Positions 55,054 to 64,000 are shown, numbered from the stretch's first letter. The stretch is 64,000 nucleotides of DNA from Williamsia sp. (GCA_015069695.1 JADCRZ010000025.1:32154-96153), one strand, 5' to 3'. The notes: generated from the sequence alone by a model not told the origin. Program-made: numbers and translations.

Positions 55054-55124
55054 AAAATTTTTTCAGCCATCCCCCCATCTTTCCTGTTGCCCCGTTATGC
55101 AACTAAACAAACTGTTTTATCTCG

Positions 55125-56300
55125 TTGTCTCCCAAGTACAAAAATCTGTTTGACCGCCTTTTACAGGGCAAGCTTTCCCCCGAAGAGGCGGACGAGTTGA
55201 TTGCCTTGCTGGGCACCGACCCGCCAGATCCCCAGGCAGCGGCGCTCCTGGAACAACATTTCCGGAAGTCCTTTTCACAGGTTGTAAGTCCGGAAACAAC
55301 GGCATCGCTGGAAGCACGCCTCCCTGCGATCTTGTCGCAGAAAAGCCTGAAACCGGCTGTGCGTACTCCACTTTATAAAAAAGCCCGGTTCTATTATAGC
55401 TCGGCAGCTGCAGTGATTTTATGTATCATCGGAACTTGGTTCTGGATGAACAGGAGGGAACCTTCGCTGGCCACTCCTTTTCCGCAAGCTCGAACAAACA
55501 AACCTGTTGCCGGCAGCGGGAAGAACATTGTGCTGACGCTTGATAATGGCCAGACGCTTGCCCTCGACAGCACACCAAACGGATTTATTGTCCGCCAGAA
55601 CGGCGCTACTGCTATGCTGGGCAATGGTAACCTGACCTACAACGGGGAAGGTTCTGCAGCCAACGCAGGATACAATACACTTACCATACCCAAGGGCAAG
55701 CAGTTCCAGGTGCTGTTGCCTGACGGTACCCGCGTATGGCTGAATGCGGCTTCTTCAATGCGCTATCCTACCGTGTTTACCGGTGGGGAAAGAAGGGTAG
55801 AGATCACAGGGGAAGCTTATTTTGAAGTGGCCAAAGATCCCTCCCTGCCCTTCCGGGTAAAAGTACAGGACAAACCTGCTGAAATAGAAGTGCTGGGTAC
55901 TCATTTCAATATAAATGCTTACAGCAACGAAGCAGGTATCAATACAACCTTGCTGGAAGGTTCGGTGAAGGTATCAGCTGGTGTAAACCAGGTGGTGATC
56001 AAGCCTGGACAGCAAGCCCGGGTAACGTCCGGGATCAAGGTTGTAAAAAAAGCCAACCTGCAAAAAGTAATGGCCTGGAAGGAAGGTGTTTTTAATTTTC
56101 AGGACGAGAGCCTGCAGGATGTGATGCGGCAGCTGGAACGCTGGTACGATATAGAGGTGGTATATGAGAAAGGGATACCGCCGGTTGAATTTGTGGGAAA
56201 GATGGGTAGGGACCTGAGCTTGCCGGATGTGCTTCGCGGCCTGGAAGCATCGGAAGTGCATTTCAGCATGCAGGGCCGGAAACTGATTGTAAAGCCATGA
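55125..56300 (+). CDS. FecR-family anti-sigma factor
   Basis: 391 residues. An N-terminal sigma-binding segment (FDRLLQGKLSPEEADELIAL) is followed by a single membrane helix (about 87-104, YSSAAAVILCIIGTWFW), the FecR domain (about 185-290, LPDGTRVWLNAASSMRYP, EITGEAYFEVAKD, VEVLGT-like EVLGTHFNINAY) and a C-terminal DUF4974/STN-like domain (VFNFQDESLQDVMRQLERWY). The frame opens after TAA 55104 and the only sensible initiator is TTG 55125. It holds the sigma factor until a SusC protein signals substrate. Confidence 0.94.
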   Translation: MSPKYKNLFDRLLQGKLSPEEADELIALLGTDPPDPQAAALLEQHFRKSFSQVVSPETTASLEARLPAILSQKSLKPAVRTPLYKKARFYYSSAAAVILCIIGTWFWMNRREPSLATPFPQARTNKPVAGSGKNIVLTLDNGQTLALDSTPNGFIVRQNGATAMLGNGNLTYNGEGSAANAGYNTLTIPKGKQFQVLLPDGTRVWLNAASSMRYPTVFTGGERRVEITGEAYFEVAKDPSLPFRVKVQDKPAEIEVLGTHFNINAYSNEAGINTTLLEGSVKVSAGVNQVVIKPGQQARVTSGIKVVKKANLQKVMAWKEGVFNFQDESLQDVMRQLERWYDIEVVYEKGIPPVEFVGKMGRDLSLPDVLRGLEASEVHFSMQGRKLIVKP

Positions 56301-56334
56301 TGGCATTGATCATAAAACCAAAATACTGCTGACG

Positions 56335-59300
56335 ATGAAGATGATTGTCTTACTGCTTGCCATGGGTACACTCAATATGGGAGTGGGCGTCCATGCTGCA
56401 ACAAACCCAACCCATGAAACATGGAAGGGCAACCCACATCAGCGGCGGATACCCGCACGGATCGGCGGCACCGTTGCCAACGGGGAAGGACAACCGCTGG
56501 AGGGTGCTACTATCCAGGTCAAGGGAACAAACAGATCCACCACCTCCGGCAGCGGCGGTGTTTTCTCGATCGATGCAGAACCTGCACAGGTGCTGGTGGT
56601 AAGCTATGTAGGCTATACCACCAGGGAAGAGCCTGTTGGCAACCGGACCGAGTTGCGCATTGTGCTGAGCCTGCAGGTAGGGGAAGCAGAGCAGGTGGTG
56701 GTAACAGCCCTGGGTATAGCCAGAAGGAGCAAGGCGCTCACCTACAATGTACAGGAACTGAAGGGAGAAGAAGTAAACCGGGTGAAAGATGCCAACTTTG
56801 TCAACAGCCTGGCAGGCAAGGTAGCAGGCGTAACCATCAACAGCTCTTCCTCCGGCATTGGCGGAAGCAGCCGGGTGGTGATGCGCGGCGCGAAATCGTT
56901 GTTTGGCAACAACAATGCCCTCTACGTAGTAGACGGTGTGCCCTTGCCCAACCTGAATACGACCCAGCCATCCGATGTTTTCCAGGGTGCCGGTGTGACC
57001 GGCGACGGTATTTCCAATATCAATCCCGAAGACATTGCTTCTGTTTCGGTGCTGACGGGGCCTGCGGCTGCAGCGCTGTACGGAAGCCAGGCCGCCAACG
57101 GGGTAGTGCTGGTTACCACCAAAAAAGGAGCAGCCGGCAAGCTGTCGTTGAATGTGACCAACCAGACCAGTTTTTTCAGCCCTTTTGTAATGCCGCAGTT
57201 TCAGAATACCTATGGCTCTGATCCGCAGAGCTATTCAAGCTGGGGCGCCAAGCTAGATCAGCCCAGCAGTTATGATCCCAAAGATTTTTTTCAGACCGGC
57301 ACCAATACAACCAATACCATCAGCCTTTCCACCGGAACCAACAACAACCAGACCTATCTTTCTGCAGGTGCCGTAAACGCAAAAGGCATCATCCCCAACA
57401 ACAAGCTGACGCGCTACAATTTCTCCGTCAGAAATACATCCAGCTTTTTGGATGATAAGATCAGCCTGGATCTGGGACTGATCTATGTAAATGCCACAGA
57501 GCAGAACATGCTGGCACAGGGGCAGTACTTCAATCCGCTGATTCCTGTTTATCTTTTTCCGAGAGGAGATGATATAGAACGGTACAAGCTCTATGAGCGC
57601 TACAATGTGGCAAGAAATTTCAAAACCCAGTTCTGGCCTTTTGGCGATCAGGGCTTTCAGATGCAGAACCCTTACTGGATCACCAACCGCGATATTTTTG
57701 AAAACAAGAAGGACCGCTATCTCGTAAGCAGCGCGGTCAAATATGCCATTACAGACTGGTTGAACATTACCGGCCGGGCCCGGCTTGATAAAAATTCAAC
57801 TGTCGGTGAAAAAAGATATGCGGCCTCTACCTCCGGCCTGTTTGCCTCCGCAGCGGGCGCCTATTACAAAACCATTACAACCACCAGTCAGCTGTACAGC
57901 GATGTACTCCTCACCGCCAGCAAAAATATCAACCAGGATCTTAGTCTCAATGCCACGGTGGGTGCCAGCATCCTGGATACCAAATACAATCTCGACAGCT
58001 ACGGGGGCAACCTGCTGAGCGTGCCCAACCTGTTCAGCTTTGCCAATGTAAACAGTGCATTGGCTACCGCTACACAGGATGCTTACCACGACCAGACGCA
58101 GGCTGTTTTTGCTACGGCCCAGCTGGGTTACAGGAACATGATCTTTCTGGATGCTACGGGCAGAAGCGACTGGTCATCTGCCCTTGTCAATACAACAGCC
58201 AAATCCATCTTTTATCCCTCCATCGGTTTGTCAGGTGTAGTGAGCGATCTGCTGAAGCTGCGTTCTCCGGTTCTTTCTTTTGTGAAAGTAAGGGGCTCTT
58301 ACAGCGAAGTGGGCAACGCACCCCAACGCTTTGTGTCAATAGCTACTTATCCCATCATCGGTGGTTTCCCGGTTACGAGTTCTTACTTGCCCGCAACAAG
58401 CCTGCAGCCCGAAAGAACAAAATCGTATGAAGCAGGCATCAACCTCCGGTTTTTAAGAAATAAGATCAACCTGGATGTAACAGCGTATAAGTCTTCTACT
58501 TTCAACCAGCTCTTTAATCCGGCACTGGCCCCCAGTACAGGTTACAGCAGCTTTTATGTAAATGCGGGGCAGGTTGATAACAAGGGCATTGAAGCAGCAC
58601 TGGGATTCAACGGAAAGATAGCCGGCATCCTGGACTGGAATTCCGGTTTAACGTTCACGCTTAACCGGAACAAGATCATTCAGCTCCTGTCAAGCTACAC
58701 AGACAAAAACACGCTGCAAACGGTCAGTGCCGACAGCCTGAGCATGGGCGGTACGGGCAGCTATATGATGGCACTCGTAAAGGGCGGCTCTATCGGTGAC
58801 ATTTATGTTACAAGCCTGAAAACAGATGAGCATGGATTGATCAATGTAGGACTGCAAACGCAAACGGTGATAGCTGATCCCAACACCTATATCAAGGCTG
58901 GCAATTCAAACCCGCGCTACAATATCGGTTTCCGCAACGCTTTTTCCTGGAACAACTTTGGACTGGCCTTTTTGCTCAATGCGCGGATCGGCGGAGTAGG
59001 TGTGTCTGTAACGCAGGCCATCATGGACCGCTTTGGCGTATCGGCAACCACGGCCCAGGCACGTGATGCAGGCGGCGTGATCGTAAATGGTTACAAGATC
59101 CCCTCTGACTCTTATTATGCGGTAACGGGTGGCGGGGTGGCAGGCGTGGGATCCTTGTACACCTATAGTGCCACGAATGTAAGGCTGGGCGAAGCTTCGC
59201 TGAGCTATACCTTTCCGGCCTCCTTATTCCAGGACAAAATAAAAAGCATTTCGCTTTCGGCCATCGGGCGCAATTTGTTTATGTTTTACAACAAAGCACC

Positions 59301-59409
59301 TTTTGATCCGGAGTCGACGGCCAATACCGGTACCTATTATCAGGGCATTGATTATTTTATGCAGCCCAGTCTCAGAAGCATTGGCTTTGGTGCAAGCGTT
59401 CAGTTCTGA
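56335..59409 (+). CDS. SusC-like TonB-dependent outer-membrane transporter, without STN domain
   Basis: 1024 residues. Signal peptide to about 21, carboxypeptidase-D-like domain about 43-118 (GGTVANGEGQPLEGATIQVK), plug about 120-240 (SLAGKVAGVTI, VMRGAKSLFGNNNALYVVDG, GPAAAALYGSQAANGVVLVT) and a 22-strand barrel to the terminal aromatic strand (GFGASVQF). It imports glycans together with the SusD lipoprotein encoded next. There is no STN signalling domain although fecI/fecR lie directly upstream. 119 bases (56461-56579) are identical to the second SusC gene at the window edge. Confidence 0.95.
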   Translation: MKMIVLLLAMGTLNMGVGVHAATNPTHETWKGNPHQRRIPARIGGTVANGEGQPLEGATIQVKGTNRSTTSGSGGVFSIDAEPAQVLVVSYVGYTTREEPVGNRTELRIVLSLQVGEAEQVVVTALGIARRSKALTYNVQELKGEEVNRVKDANFVNSLAGKVAGVTINSSSSGIGGSSRVVMRGAKSLFGNNNALYVVDGVPLPNLNTTQPSDVFQGAGVTGDGISNINPEDIASVSVLTGPAAAALYGSQAANGVVLVTTKKGAAGKLSLNVTNQTSFFSPFVMPQFQNTYGSDPQSYSSWGAKLDQPSSYDPKDFFQTGTNTTNTISLSTGTNNNQTYLSAGAVNAKGIIPNNKLTRYNFSVRNTSSFLDDKISLDLGLIYVNATEQNMLAQGQYFNPLIPVYLFPRGDDIERYKLYERYNVARNFKTQFWPFGDQGFQMQNPYWITNRDIFENKKDRYLVSSAVKYAITDWLNITGRARLDKNSTVGEKRYAASTSGLFASAAGAYYKTITTTSQLYSDVLLTASKNINQDLSLNATVGASILDTKYNLDSYGGNLLSVPNLFSFANVNSALATATQDAYHDQTQAVFATAQLGYRNMIFLDATGRSDWSSALVNTTAKSIFYPSIGLSGVVSDLLKLRSPVLSFVKVRGSYSEVGNAPQRFVSIATYPIIGGFPVTSSYLPATSLQPERTKSYEAGINLRFLRNKINLDVTAYKSSTFNQLFNPALAPSTGYSSFYVNAGQVDNKGIEAALGFNGKIAGILDWNSGLTFTLNRNKIIQLLSSYTDKNTLQTVSADSLSMGGTGSYMMALVKGGSIGDIYVTSLKTDEHGLINVGLQTQTVIADPNTYIKAGNSNPRYNIGFRNAFSWNNFGLAFLLNARIGGVGVSVTQAIMDRFGVSATTAQARDAGGVIVNGYKIPSDSYYAVTGGGVAGVGSLYTYSATNVRLGEASLSYTFPASLFQDKIKSISLSAIGRNLFMFYNKAPFDPESTANTGTYYQGIDYFMQPSLRSIGFGASVQF
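56461..56579 (+). repeat. 119-bp exact repeat, copy 1 (in first SusC gene)
   Basis: Every base matches 63882-64000 in the second SusC gene, covering the start of the carboxypeptidase-D-like domain. Here the match ends or continues beyond what can be compared because copy 2 is cut by the window edge. Confidence 0.97.
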
Positions 59410-59431
59410 CATCTCTAAATCTTTTACAAGT

Positions 59432-61054
59432 ATGCATCCATTTATAAGATCGTTTATCAAAAATTTTCCGGCTCCCTGCCTGCTGCTCTTGCTGCTGGCA
59501 GGCTGTACAAAAAATTTCCGGGAGTACAATACCAACCCGATCAATGCAACGGATGAGATGTTGCAGTATGATAACCTTTCCACCGGGGTATTCTTTTCGC
59601 AGATGGAACAAAACATTTTTCCGACTGCGCAGCCGCCTGCTTTCGGCGATGAAATGTACCAGATCGTGCAGAACCTGGCAGGCGATGTGTACTCCGGTTA
59701 TATGGGCGCCAGCAACAACTGGTTTGGCGGTGTCAACAATACAACCTATAGTCTTACACCAAGCTGGTACAATGCAGCATTCAACCGGGCCTTCCTGGGT
59801 GTAATGCCTGCCTGGCTCGCGATCAAAAAGAAAACGGATGGACAGGTCTCCAGCCGCCACGTGTATGCCCTTGCGCAGATCATAAAGGTTGAATCTATCC
59901 ACCGCACCACAGATATGTACGGACCGCTCCCTTATTTTAAATTCGGTGCAGGCAGCCTAACAACAGATTATGACGGACAGGATGCCATCTACAACTCCTT
60001 TTTCGCAGACCTGGATTCTGCCATCTCTGTTCTTTCCGCGTTTGTGCAGCAGTCGCCTAACTTGAAGCCGCTGGCTGCCTATGACCTGATCTACGGGGGC
60101 GATTACGTGAAGTGGATCAGGTTCGCCAATTCCCTTAAACTGCGGTTAGCCATGCGCGTTGCATATGCCGACCCGGCAAAAGCAAAGCTGATGGCGGAAG
60201 CAGCGGTGAACAATCCCTATGGTGTGATGACGGCCAATGAAGACAATGCCCTGCTGAAAAGCGGCAATGGGGTACAGATCCACAATCCCCTCCAAATAAT
60301 CTGTTTCAATTTCGACGACGTGCGCATGGGCGCAAACATGGAATCTTTTCTCAACGGTTACAAAGACCCCCGGATAGCTTTTATGTTCAACAAAGCAGCG
60401 GCTGATGGAAATTATCATGGCATCCGGACCGGCATCAATATTTCCAGCAAAGCCTTGTATACAACCCCTTTTTCCACCCTCAATGTAGCTCCCGAAACAC
60501 CGATCCGCTGGATGTCTGCAGCAGAGATGTACTTCCTTCGCGCGGAAGGCGCCGTGAGGGGATGGAATATGGGCGGTCTAGCGCAGGCCCTTTACCAGAG
60601 TGGCATCCAGACTTCCTTCGACCAATGGGGAGCCGGTTCTTCCACAAATTATATTGCCGATTCGCTCAGCAAACCGGCAGCCTACACAGATCCGTCCAAT
60701 GCCGGCAACAATATAGGGGCCACCAGCACCAGTCTGAGCACCATCACCATCAAATGGAAAGAGTCGGATGCACTGGAGACCAAGCTGGAAAAGATCCTGA
60801 CGCAAAAATGGATCGCGATGTACCCGGACGGACAGGAAGCCTGGACGGAATTCAGGCGGACACGTTACCCGAAAATATTTCCGGTTGTGGTCAACAACAG
60901 CAGCTCGCAGATCAGCACTTCTGTGCAGATCAGAAGGCTGCCCTTTCCCCAGTCAGAGTACCAGAGCAATGCGGCGGGCGTGAGTACAGGGGTGTCTTTG
61001 CTGGGCGGAGCTGACAATGGCGGAACAAAACTCTGGTGGGATAAAAAGCCCTGA
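59432..61054 (+). CDS. SusD-like glycan-binding lipoprotein (SusD_2 type)
   Basis: 540 residues from ATG 59432, which gives the lipoprotein signal with LLAGC (Cys25); an earlier in-frame ATG overlaps susC. Family features are EYNTNPINATD after the signal, HRTTDMYGPLPYF, WIRFANSLKLRLAMRVAY, RWMSAAEMYFLRAEGAVRGW and QKWIAMYPDGQEAWTEFRRT. It caps the SusC barrel and captures glycans at the surface. 22 bases after susC. Confidence 0.94.
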   Translation: MHPFIRSFIKNFPAPCLLLLLLAGCTKNFREYNTNPINATDEMLQYDNLSTGVFFSQMEQNIFPTAQPPAFGDEMYQIVQNLAGDVYSGYMGASNNWFGGVNNTTYSLTPSWYNAAFNRAFLGVMPAWLAIKKKTDGQVSSRHVYALAQIIKVESIHRTTDMYGPLPYFKFGAGSLTTDYDGQDAIYNSFFADLDSAISVLSAFVQQSPNLKPLAAYDLIYGGDYVKWIRFANSLKLRLAMRVAYADPAKAKLMAEAAVNNPYGVMTANEDNALLKSGNGVQIHNPLQIICFNFDDVRMGANMESFLNGYKDPRIAFMFNKAAADGNYHGIRTGINISSKALYTTPFSTLNVAPETPIRWMSAAEMYFLRAEGAVRGWNMGGLAQALYQSGIQTSFDQWGAGSSTNYIADSLSKPAAYTDPSNAGNNIGATSTSLSTITIKWKESDALETKLEKILTQKWIAMYPDGQEAWTEFRRTRYPKIFPVVVNNSSSQISTSVQIRRLPFPQSEYQSNAAGVSTGVSLLGGADNGGTKLWWDKKP

Positions 61055-61101
61055 TGCACCAACCAGAAACAATCAATTTTTTGCATGGAAACAAACCAGT
61101 C

Positions 61102-62103
61102 ATGAAAAAAGCATTGCATCTTAGTTTTCTTATCATCATCCTTGCGCTGGTGGGGAGCAGCTGCAAAAAGCAGAATGTTCCGGAGCCGCTGGATCTGCAG
61201 CCGCCCAAGCAATACAGCGAAGCTTATTATGCCAACCTGCGGGCCTATAAAAAAAGCGATCACCCGCTTTGTTACGGCTGGTATTCTGAATATTCGCAGG
61301 TTTATTCCAATGCCCAGCATTTTACCGGCCTGCCTGACAGCATTGACATCATCAGCTTGTGGGGCGGCATTCCTTCCCTGAAGCAAAACGATTCACTGAC
61401 TTCCTACAACCCTACTGCATACAAGGAAATGCGGTATGTGCGTGAAGTAAAGGGCACGCGGATGCTGGCCGTAAAGATTATCCGGATGCAGGCTGAGAAG
61501 TGGACCACGCTTGATTCTGCCGGCATCATCAAATACGGCGATTACCTCCTGCGCATGGTAACAGAAAACGATCTGGACGGACTCGACATGGACTATGAGC
61601 CCGAAGGAGATTATTTAACCGGCAGCAGGCTCACCATCCTGGTCAAATACCTGGCCCAGTTCCTGGGTCCCAAGTCGCCCCATCCGGAAAAGCTGCTGGT
61701 AGTGGATTATTATACCACCATACCGCCTTCAGAAACAGAGCCCTATATATCTTATTTCGTGAACCAGGCTTATACGCAAGGAACCACGACGAGTTCGGCT
61801 ACCTTTCTTCAATCGAGGTATAATTCGGTGAGCTGGTGCCCGACAAAAAAGTTTATCGTAACGGAAAACATCGGCGACTGGTGGCAGAATGGCGGTTCTC
61901 CATTTACGGAGGCCAGTGGCAATACGGTGAGTCCGGTTGACGGGCTGCCGATGTATTCCCTGGAGGGAATGGCGCGCTGGAATCCGACACAAGGGAAAAA
62001 AGGAGGCTGGGGTGCTTTCTTTTTTATCCGCGACTACAACCTGGACCCGCCTTACAAATTCATGCGGCGCGGCATACAGGTTTCCAATCCGGCGGTGAAA
62101 TAA
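61102..62103 (+). CDS. GH18 endo-beta-N-acetylglucosaminidase-like lipoprotein
   Basis: 333 residues from ATG 61102, which gives a lipoprotein signal (Cys21, VGSSC). The GH18 catalytic motif DGxDxDxE is DGLDMDYE, with Asp159, Asp162, Asp164 and catalytic Glu166. Flanking strands (IDIISLWGG, LLVVDYYT, GGWGAFFFIRDYN) fit the TIM barrel of PUL-encoded endo-N-acetylglucosaminidases that cut the chitobiose core of N-glycans. Surface exposure is likely. It lies in the order SusC-SusD-GH18-DUF1735/LamG, as in high-mannose N-glycan loci of Bacteroides. Confidence 0.92.
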   Translation: MKKALHLSFLIIILALVGSSCKKQNVPEPLDLQPPKQYSEAYYANLRAYKKSDHPLCYGWYSEYSQVYSNAQHFTGLPDSIDIISLWGGIPSLKQNDSLTSYNPTAYKEMRYVREVKGTRMLAVKIIRMQAEKWTTLDSAGIIKYGDYLLRMVTENDLDGLDMDYEPEGDYLTGSRLTILVKYLAQFLGPKSPHPEKLLVVDYYTTIPPSETEPYISYFVNQAYTQGTTTSSATFLQSRYNSVSWCPTKKFIVTENIGDWWQNGGSPFTEASGNTVSPVDGLPMYSLEGMARWNPTQGKKGGWGAFFFIRDYNLDPPYKFMRRGIQVSNPAVK

Positions 62104-62171
62104 CAAACCCGATTTTATTGGGCAGGAGAGTCCGGATGGTGACATGCCCACATGCATAAAACGAGACAGAC

Positions 62172-63317
62172 ATGAAGACAACTTATTTTTTCGCGCTGCT
62201 GCTCTTGCTTGGCGCATCTTACACAAGCTGCCGCAAAGCCGCTGCCTATGAAGACGCGATTTATTTCACCGGTACGGAGCAGGTACCGGAAACCAAGTTT
62301 ACGATCGACGGGCCTTCCAGCATCGGTCTCACCGTATCCTCATCCAACAAGGTAGAGAAAGACGTTGCGGTGAATATTAAGATAGACTCCAGCCTGGTAT
62401 CGTCTTACAACAAAGCACGAGGCACGGCATACCAGTTTTTGCCTGCCGGCAGTTACGAACTGCCGCAAAGCAGCATGGTCCTGCGGCAGGGAACAAGCGT
62501 TTCAGAACAGGCCAAGTTTTCTGTTCTTTCGCTCGCGGAGTTTAAAGATGGGGTTATCTATTGTGTGCCGGTCAGCATTACAGGTGCCGGTAATGCAAAA
62601 GTGCTGGAAAGTTCGCGGACAGTTTATCTGATCATCAACCGCACCATCATCACGCAGGCAGTTACCTTATCGCCCAATTATTTTACGGTACCCGGTTTTC
62701 TGACGGCTATTTCCGTGGCCAGTGTTCCCCGGCTCTCTATGGAGTGCCGGATCTTTGTGAACCAGTTCCAGACGGCGAATCCGTTCATCAGTTCCATCAT
62801 GGGCATCGAGGAGAATTTTTTGCTGCGCCTGGGCGATGTGAGCATTGCAAACAACCAGCTGCAGCTCGCGGGCGGGGTGATCAATGGAAAAAGCCACCCT
62901 GTAAGCAGCAAGGCATTTTTCGCGACCGGGCAGTGGTACCATGTGGCTGTTGTTTATAACAACTCCACCATCAGCCTCTACGTAAATGGGGTGCTGGATA
63001 ATTATACCGATGCCGGAAGCGGCGGTGTTGACCTGACAGGCAGTTACTCAGGCGGCTTTCATATCGGCTTTTCTGCCGGGGGCCGTTTGCTGAACGGGTA
63101 TGTGAGTGAGGCGCGCGTATGGACAAAAGCGCTCAGCGCCTCCGAACTGCAAAACAATCTTTGCATCGTTGACCCGACTGCAAAAGACCTGCTTGCTTAT
63201 TGGCGGTTCAACGCCGCTGACGCCAGCGGCAATGTAACTGACCTTACAGGACACGGTTACACGGCTGTAGCGGCAAGAGCCCCCGTGTGGGTACCGGGCG
63301 TAAGATGCCCGAAATAA
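62172..63317 (+). CDS. DUF1735 + LamG-domain surface glycan-binding lipoprotein
   Basis: 381 residues with a lipoprotein signal (SYTSC, Cys20). Residues about 30-150 are a DUF1735 domain (DAIYFTGTEQVPETKFTID start). Residues about 160-375 are a LamG/concanavalin-like sandwich (GQWYHVAVVYNNSTISLYVN, GFHIGFSAGGRLLNGYVSEA, VWTKALSASELQNN, LLAYWRFN). Proteins of this architecture bind glycoprotein glycans next to the GH18 enzyme in N-glycan loci. Last gene of the first PUL. Confidence 0.9.
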   Translation: MKTTYFFALLLLLGASYTSCRKAAAYEDAIYFTGTEQVPETKFTIDGPSSIGLTVSSSNKVEKDVAVNIKIDSSLVSSYNKARGTAYQFLPAGSYELPQSSMVLRQGTSVSEQAKFSVLSLAEFKDGVIYCVPVSITGAGNAKVLESSRTVYLIINRTIITQAVTLSPNYFTVPGFLTAISVASVPRLSMECRIFVNQFQTANPFISSIMGIEENFLLRLGDVSIANNQLQLAGGVINGKSHPVSSKAFFATGQWYHVAVVYNNSTISLYVNGVLDNYTDAGSGGVDLTGSYSGGFHIGFSAGGRLLNGYVSEARVWTKALSASELQNNLCIVDPTAKDLLAYWRFNAADASGNVTDLTGHGYTAVAARAPVWVPGVRCPK

Positions 63318-63470
63318 TAGGAGCAGGGCCGGGAGCTTCAGTGGGCAGTGAAGTGGAGGAAAATTTTACGTGGCACTCCCCCCGTTTGTGCCGGAGCTCC
63401 GTTATATATGGGATTGTTCGAGTGGTTTTTATAGCATGGTTTCTTACCAATTTTTACATATACCAAAACG

Positions 63471-64000
63471 ATGAGAAAGACTTTACGGCCTTTCTGCCTC
63501 TTAACGAAGATGCAACTGATCAGGAAGCTCACAGTTTTGCTGCTCACCCTGAGTTTGCTGAATGCCCGTGCAACCGGCTATTCACAAACCATCACCTTTA
63601 GCGGGAAGGAAGTTCCGCTTGAAAGAGTTTTTGGGGTGATAGAGACCCAGACCGGCTATACCGTCTTTACCAACAAGGAACTGCTCAAAGGCACGCACCC
63701 GGTCAGTGTTTCCGTAAACGACATGCAGCTGAAAACCTTTCTGGACCTGGTCTTCCAGCAGCAGCCCGTGAATTACGAGATCAACAACAAAACCATCTTT
63801 CTGAAAAGAAAGAATGTGTTCGCATCGCCCAACCTGGCAGAAGAGTCCGCTGGCCAACTGGCGGAGCGGGCTGCACAGAAAATCGGCGGCACCGTTGCCA
63901 ACGGGGAAGGACAACCGCTGGAGGGTGCTACTATCCAGGTCAAGGGAACAAACAGATCCACCACCTCCGGCAGCGGCGGTGTTTTCTCGATCGATGCAGA
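63471..64000 (+). CDS. Second SusC-like TonB-dependent transporter with STN domain, 3' end outside window
   Basis: 176 residues are visible from ATG 63471 (MRKTLRPFCLLTK). Signal peptide to about 39 (LLLTLSLLNARATGYSQ), then an STN/secretin-N domain at about 40-115 (ITFSGKEVPLERVFGVIETQ, LDLVFQQQPVNYEI, TIFLKRK), a short linker, then the carboxypeptidase-D-like domain. The STN domain is the part that signals to FecR, so this transporter, not the first SusC, has the expected partner domain for the upstream fecR. From 63882 it is base-identical to the first SusC. Confidence 0.93.
   Translation, partial: MRKTLRPFCLLTKMQLIRKLTVLLLTLSLLNARATGYSQTITFSGKEVPLERVFGVIETQTGYTVFTNKELLKGTHPVSVSVNDMQLKTFLDLVFQQQPVNYEINNKTIFLKRKNVFASPNLAEESAGQLAERAAQKIGGTVANGEGQPLEGATIQVKGTNRSTTSGSGGVFSIDA
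63882..64000 (+). repeat. 119-bp exact repeat, copy 2 (in second SusC gene, reaches window edge)
   Basis: Identical to 56461-56579 over all 119 visible bases; the upstream flanks differ at once. The true length is unknown because the window ends inside it. Confidence 0.97.

Overview
The window comes from a Bacteroidota chromosome, most likely a Chitinophagaceae relative. The evidence is paired SusC/SusD proteins, a FecI-type sigma factor with a FecR anti-sigma factor, a type IX secretion (T9SS) C-terminal tail, PepSY-like and DUF1735 proteins, and few Shine-Dalgarno sites. No rRNA, tRNA, CRISPR array or insertion sequence was recognised.

1-20.8 kb is a natural-product gene cluster, mostly on the minus strand. 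In transcription order it holds an AT-ER (PfaD-type) trans-acyltransferase, a GNAT acetyltransferase and an amidase-signature hydrolase, then a fused aminodeoxychorismate synthase, a FAAL-ACP-C-A-PCP hybrid synthetase, and an AT-less PKS (KS-DH-ACP-KS...) that leaves the window at base 1. A plus-strand gene of unknown function, an ABC1/UbiB kinase and a class I methyltransferase sit in or beside it. AT-less modules plus a free AT-ER protein define a trans-AT PKS. The FAAL and the chorismate enzyme suggest an acyl or aminobenzoate-type starter, but the product is unknown.

21-31.7 kb is an unusual locus that I could not match to a described system. A five-gene minus-strand operon encodes a membrane scaffold fused to a trypsin-like protease with an intact His-Asp-Ser triad, a large secreted protein, a leaderless peptidoglycan-amidase-like protein with an SH3b domain, a multi-pass membrane protein, and a short membrane tail separated from the latter by one in-frame stop. 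Head-to-head lies a compact three-gene plus-strand set of leaderless, beta-rich proteins.

31.7-37.4 kb holds a DUF7009-like gene, two decayed genes (a molybdopterin oxidoreductase and a ClC/CBS channel), a secreted PepSY-like protein and the ribosome-repair pair prfH-rtcB2.

38-43 kb encodes a 1573-residue T9SS cargo built as three repeats of one IPT/TIG domain plus seven FG-GAP blades, ended by a strong terminator.

43-50.2 kb is an RND efflux operon (adaptor, pump, outer-membrane factor) under a TetR repressor with three matching palindromic operators.

50.3-64 kb begins with an M20-family amidohydrolase and continues as a polysaccharide utilisation locus: GH92 mannosidase, FecI/FecR, SusC, SusD, GH18 endo-N-acetylglucosaminidase and DUF1735-LamG protein. 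This set is typical of high-mannose N-glycan harvesting. The window ends in a second SusC gene that carries the STN signalling domain and shares at least 119 identical bases with the first SusC gene.
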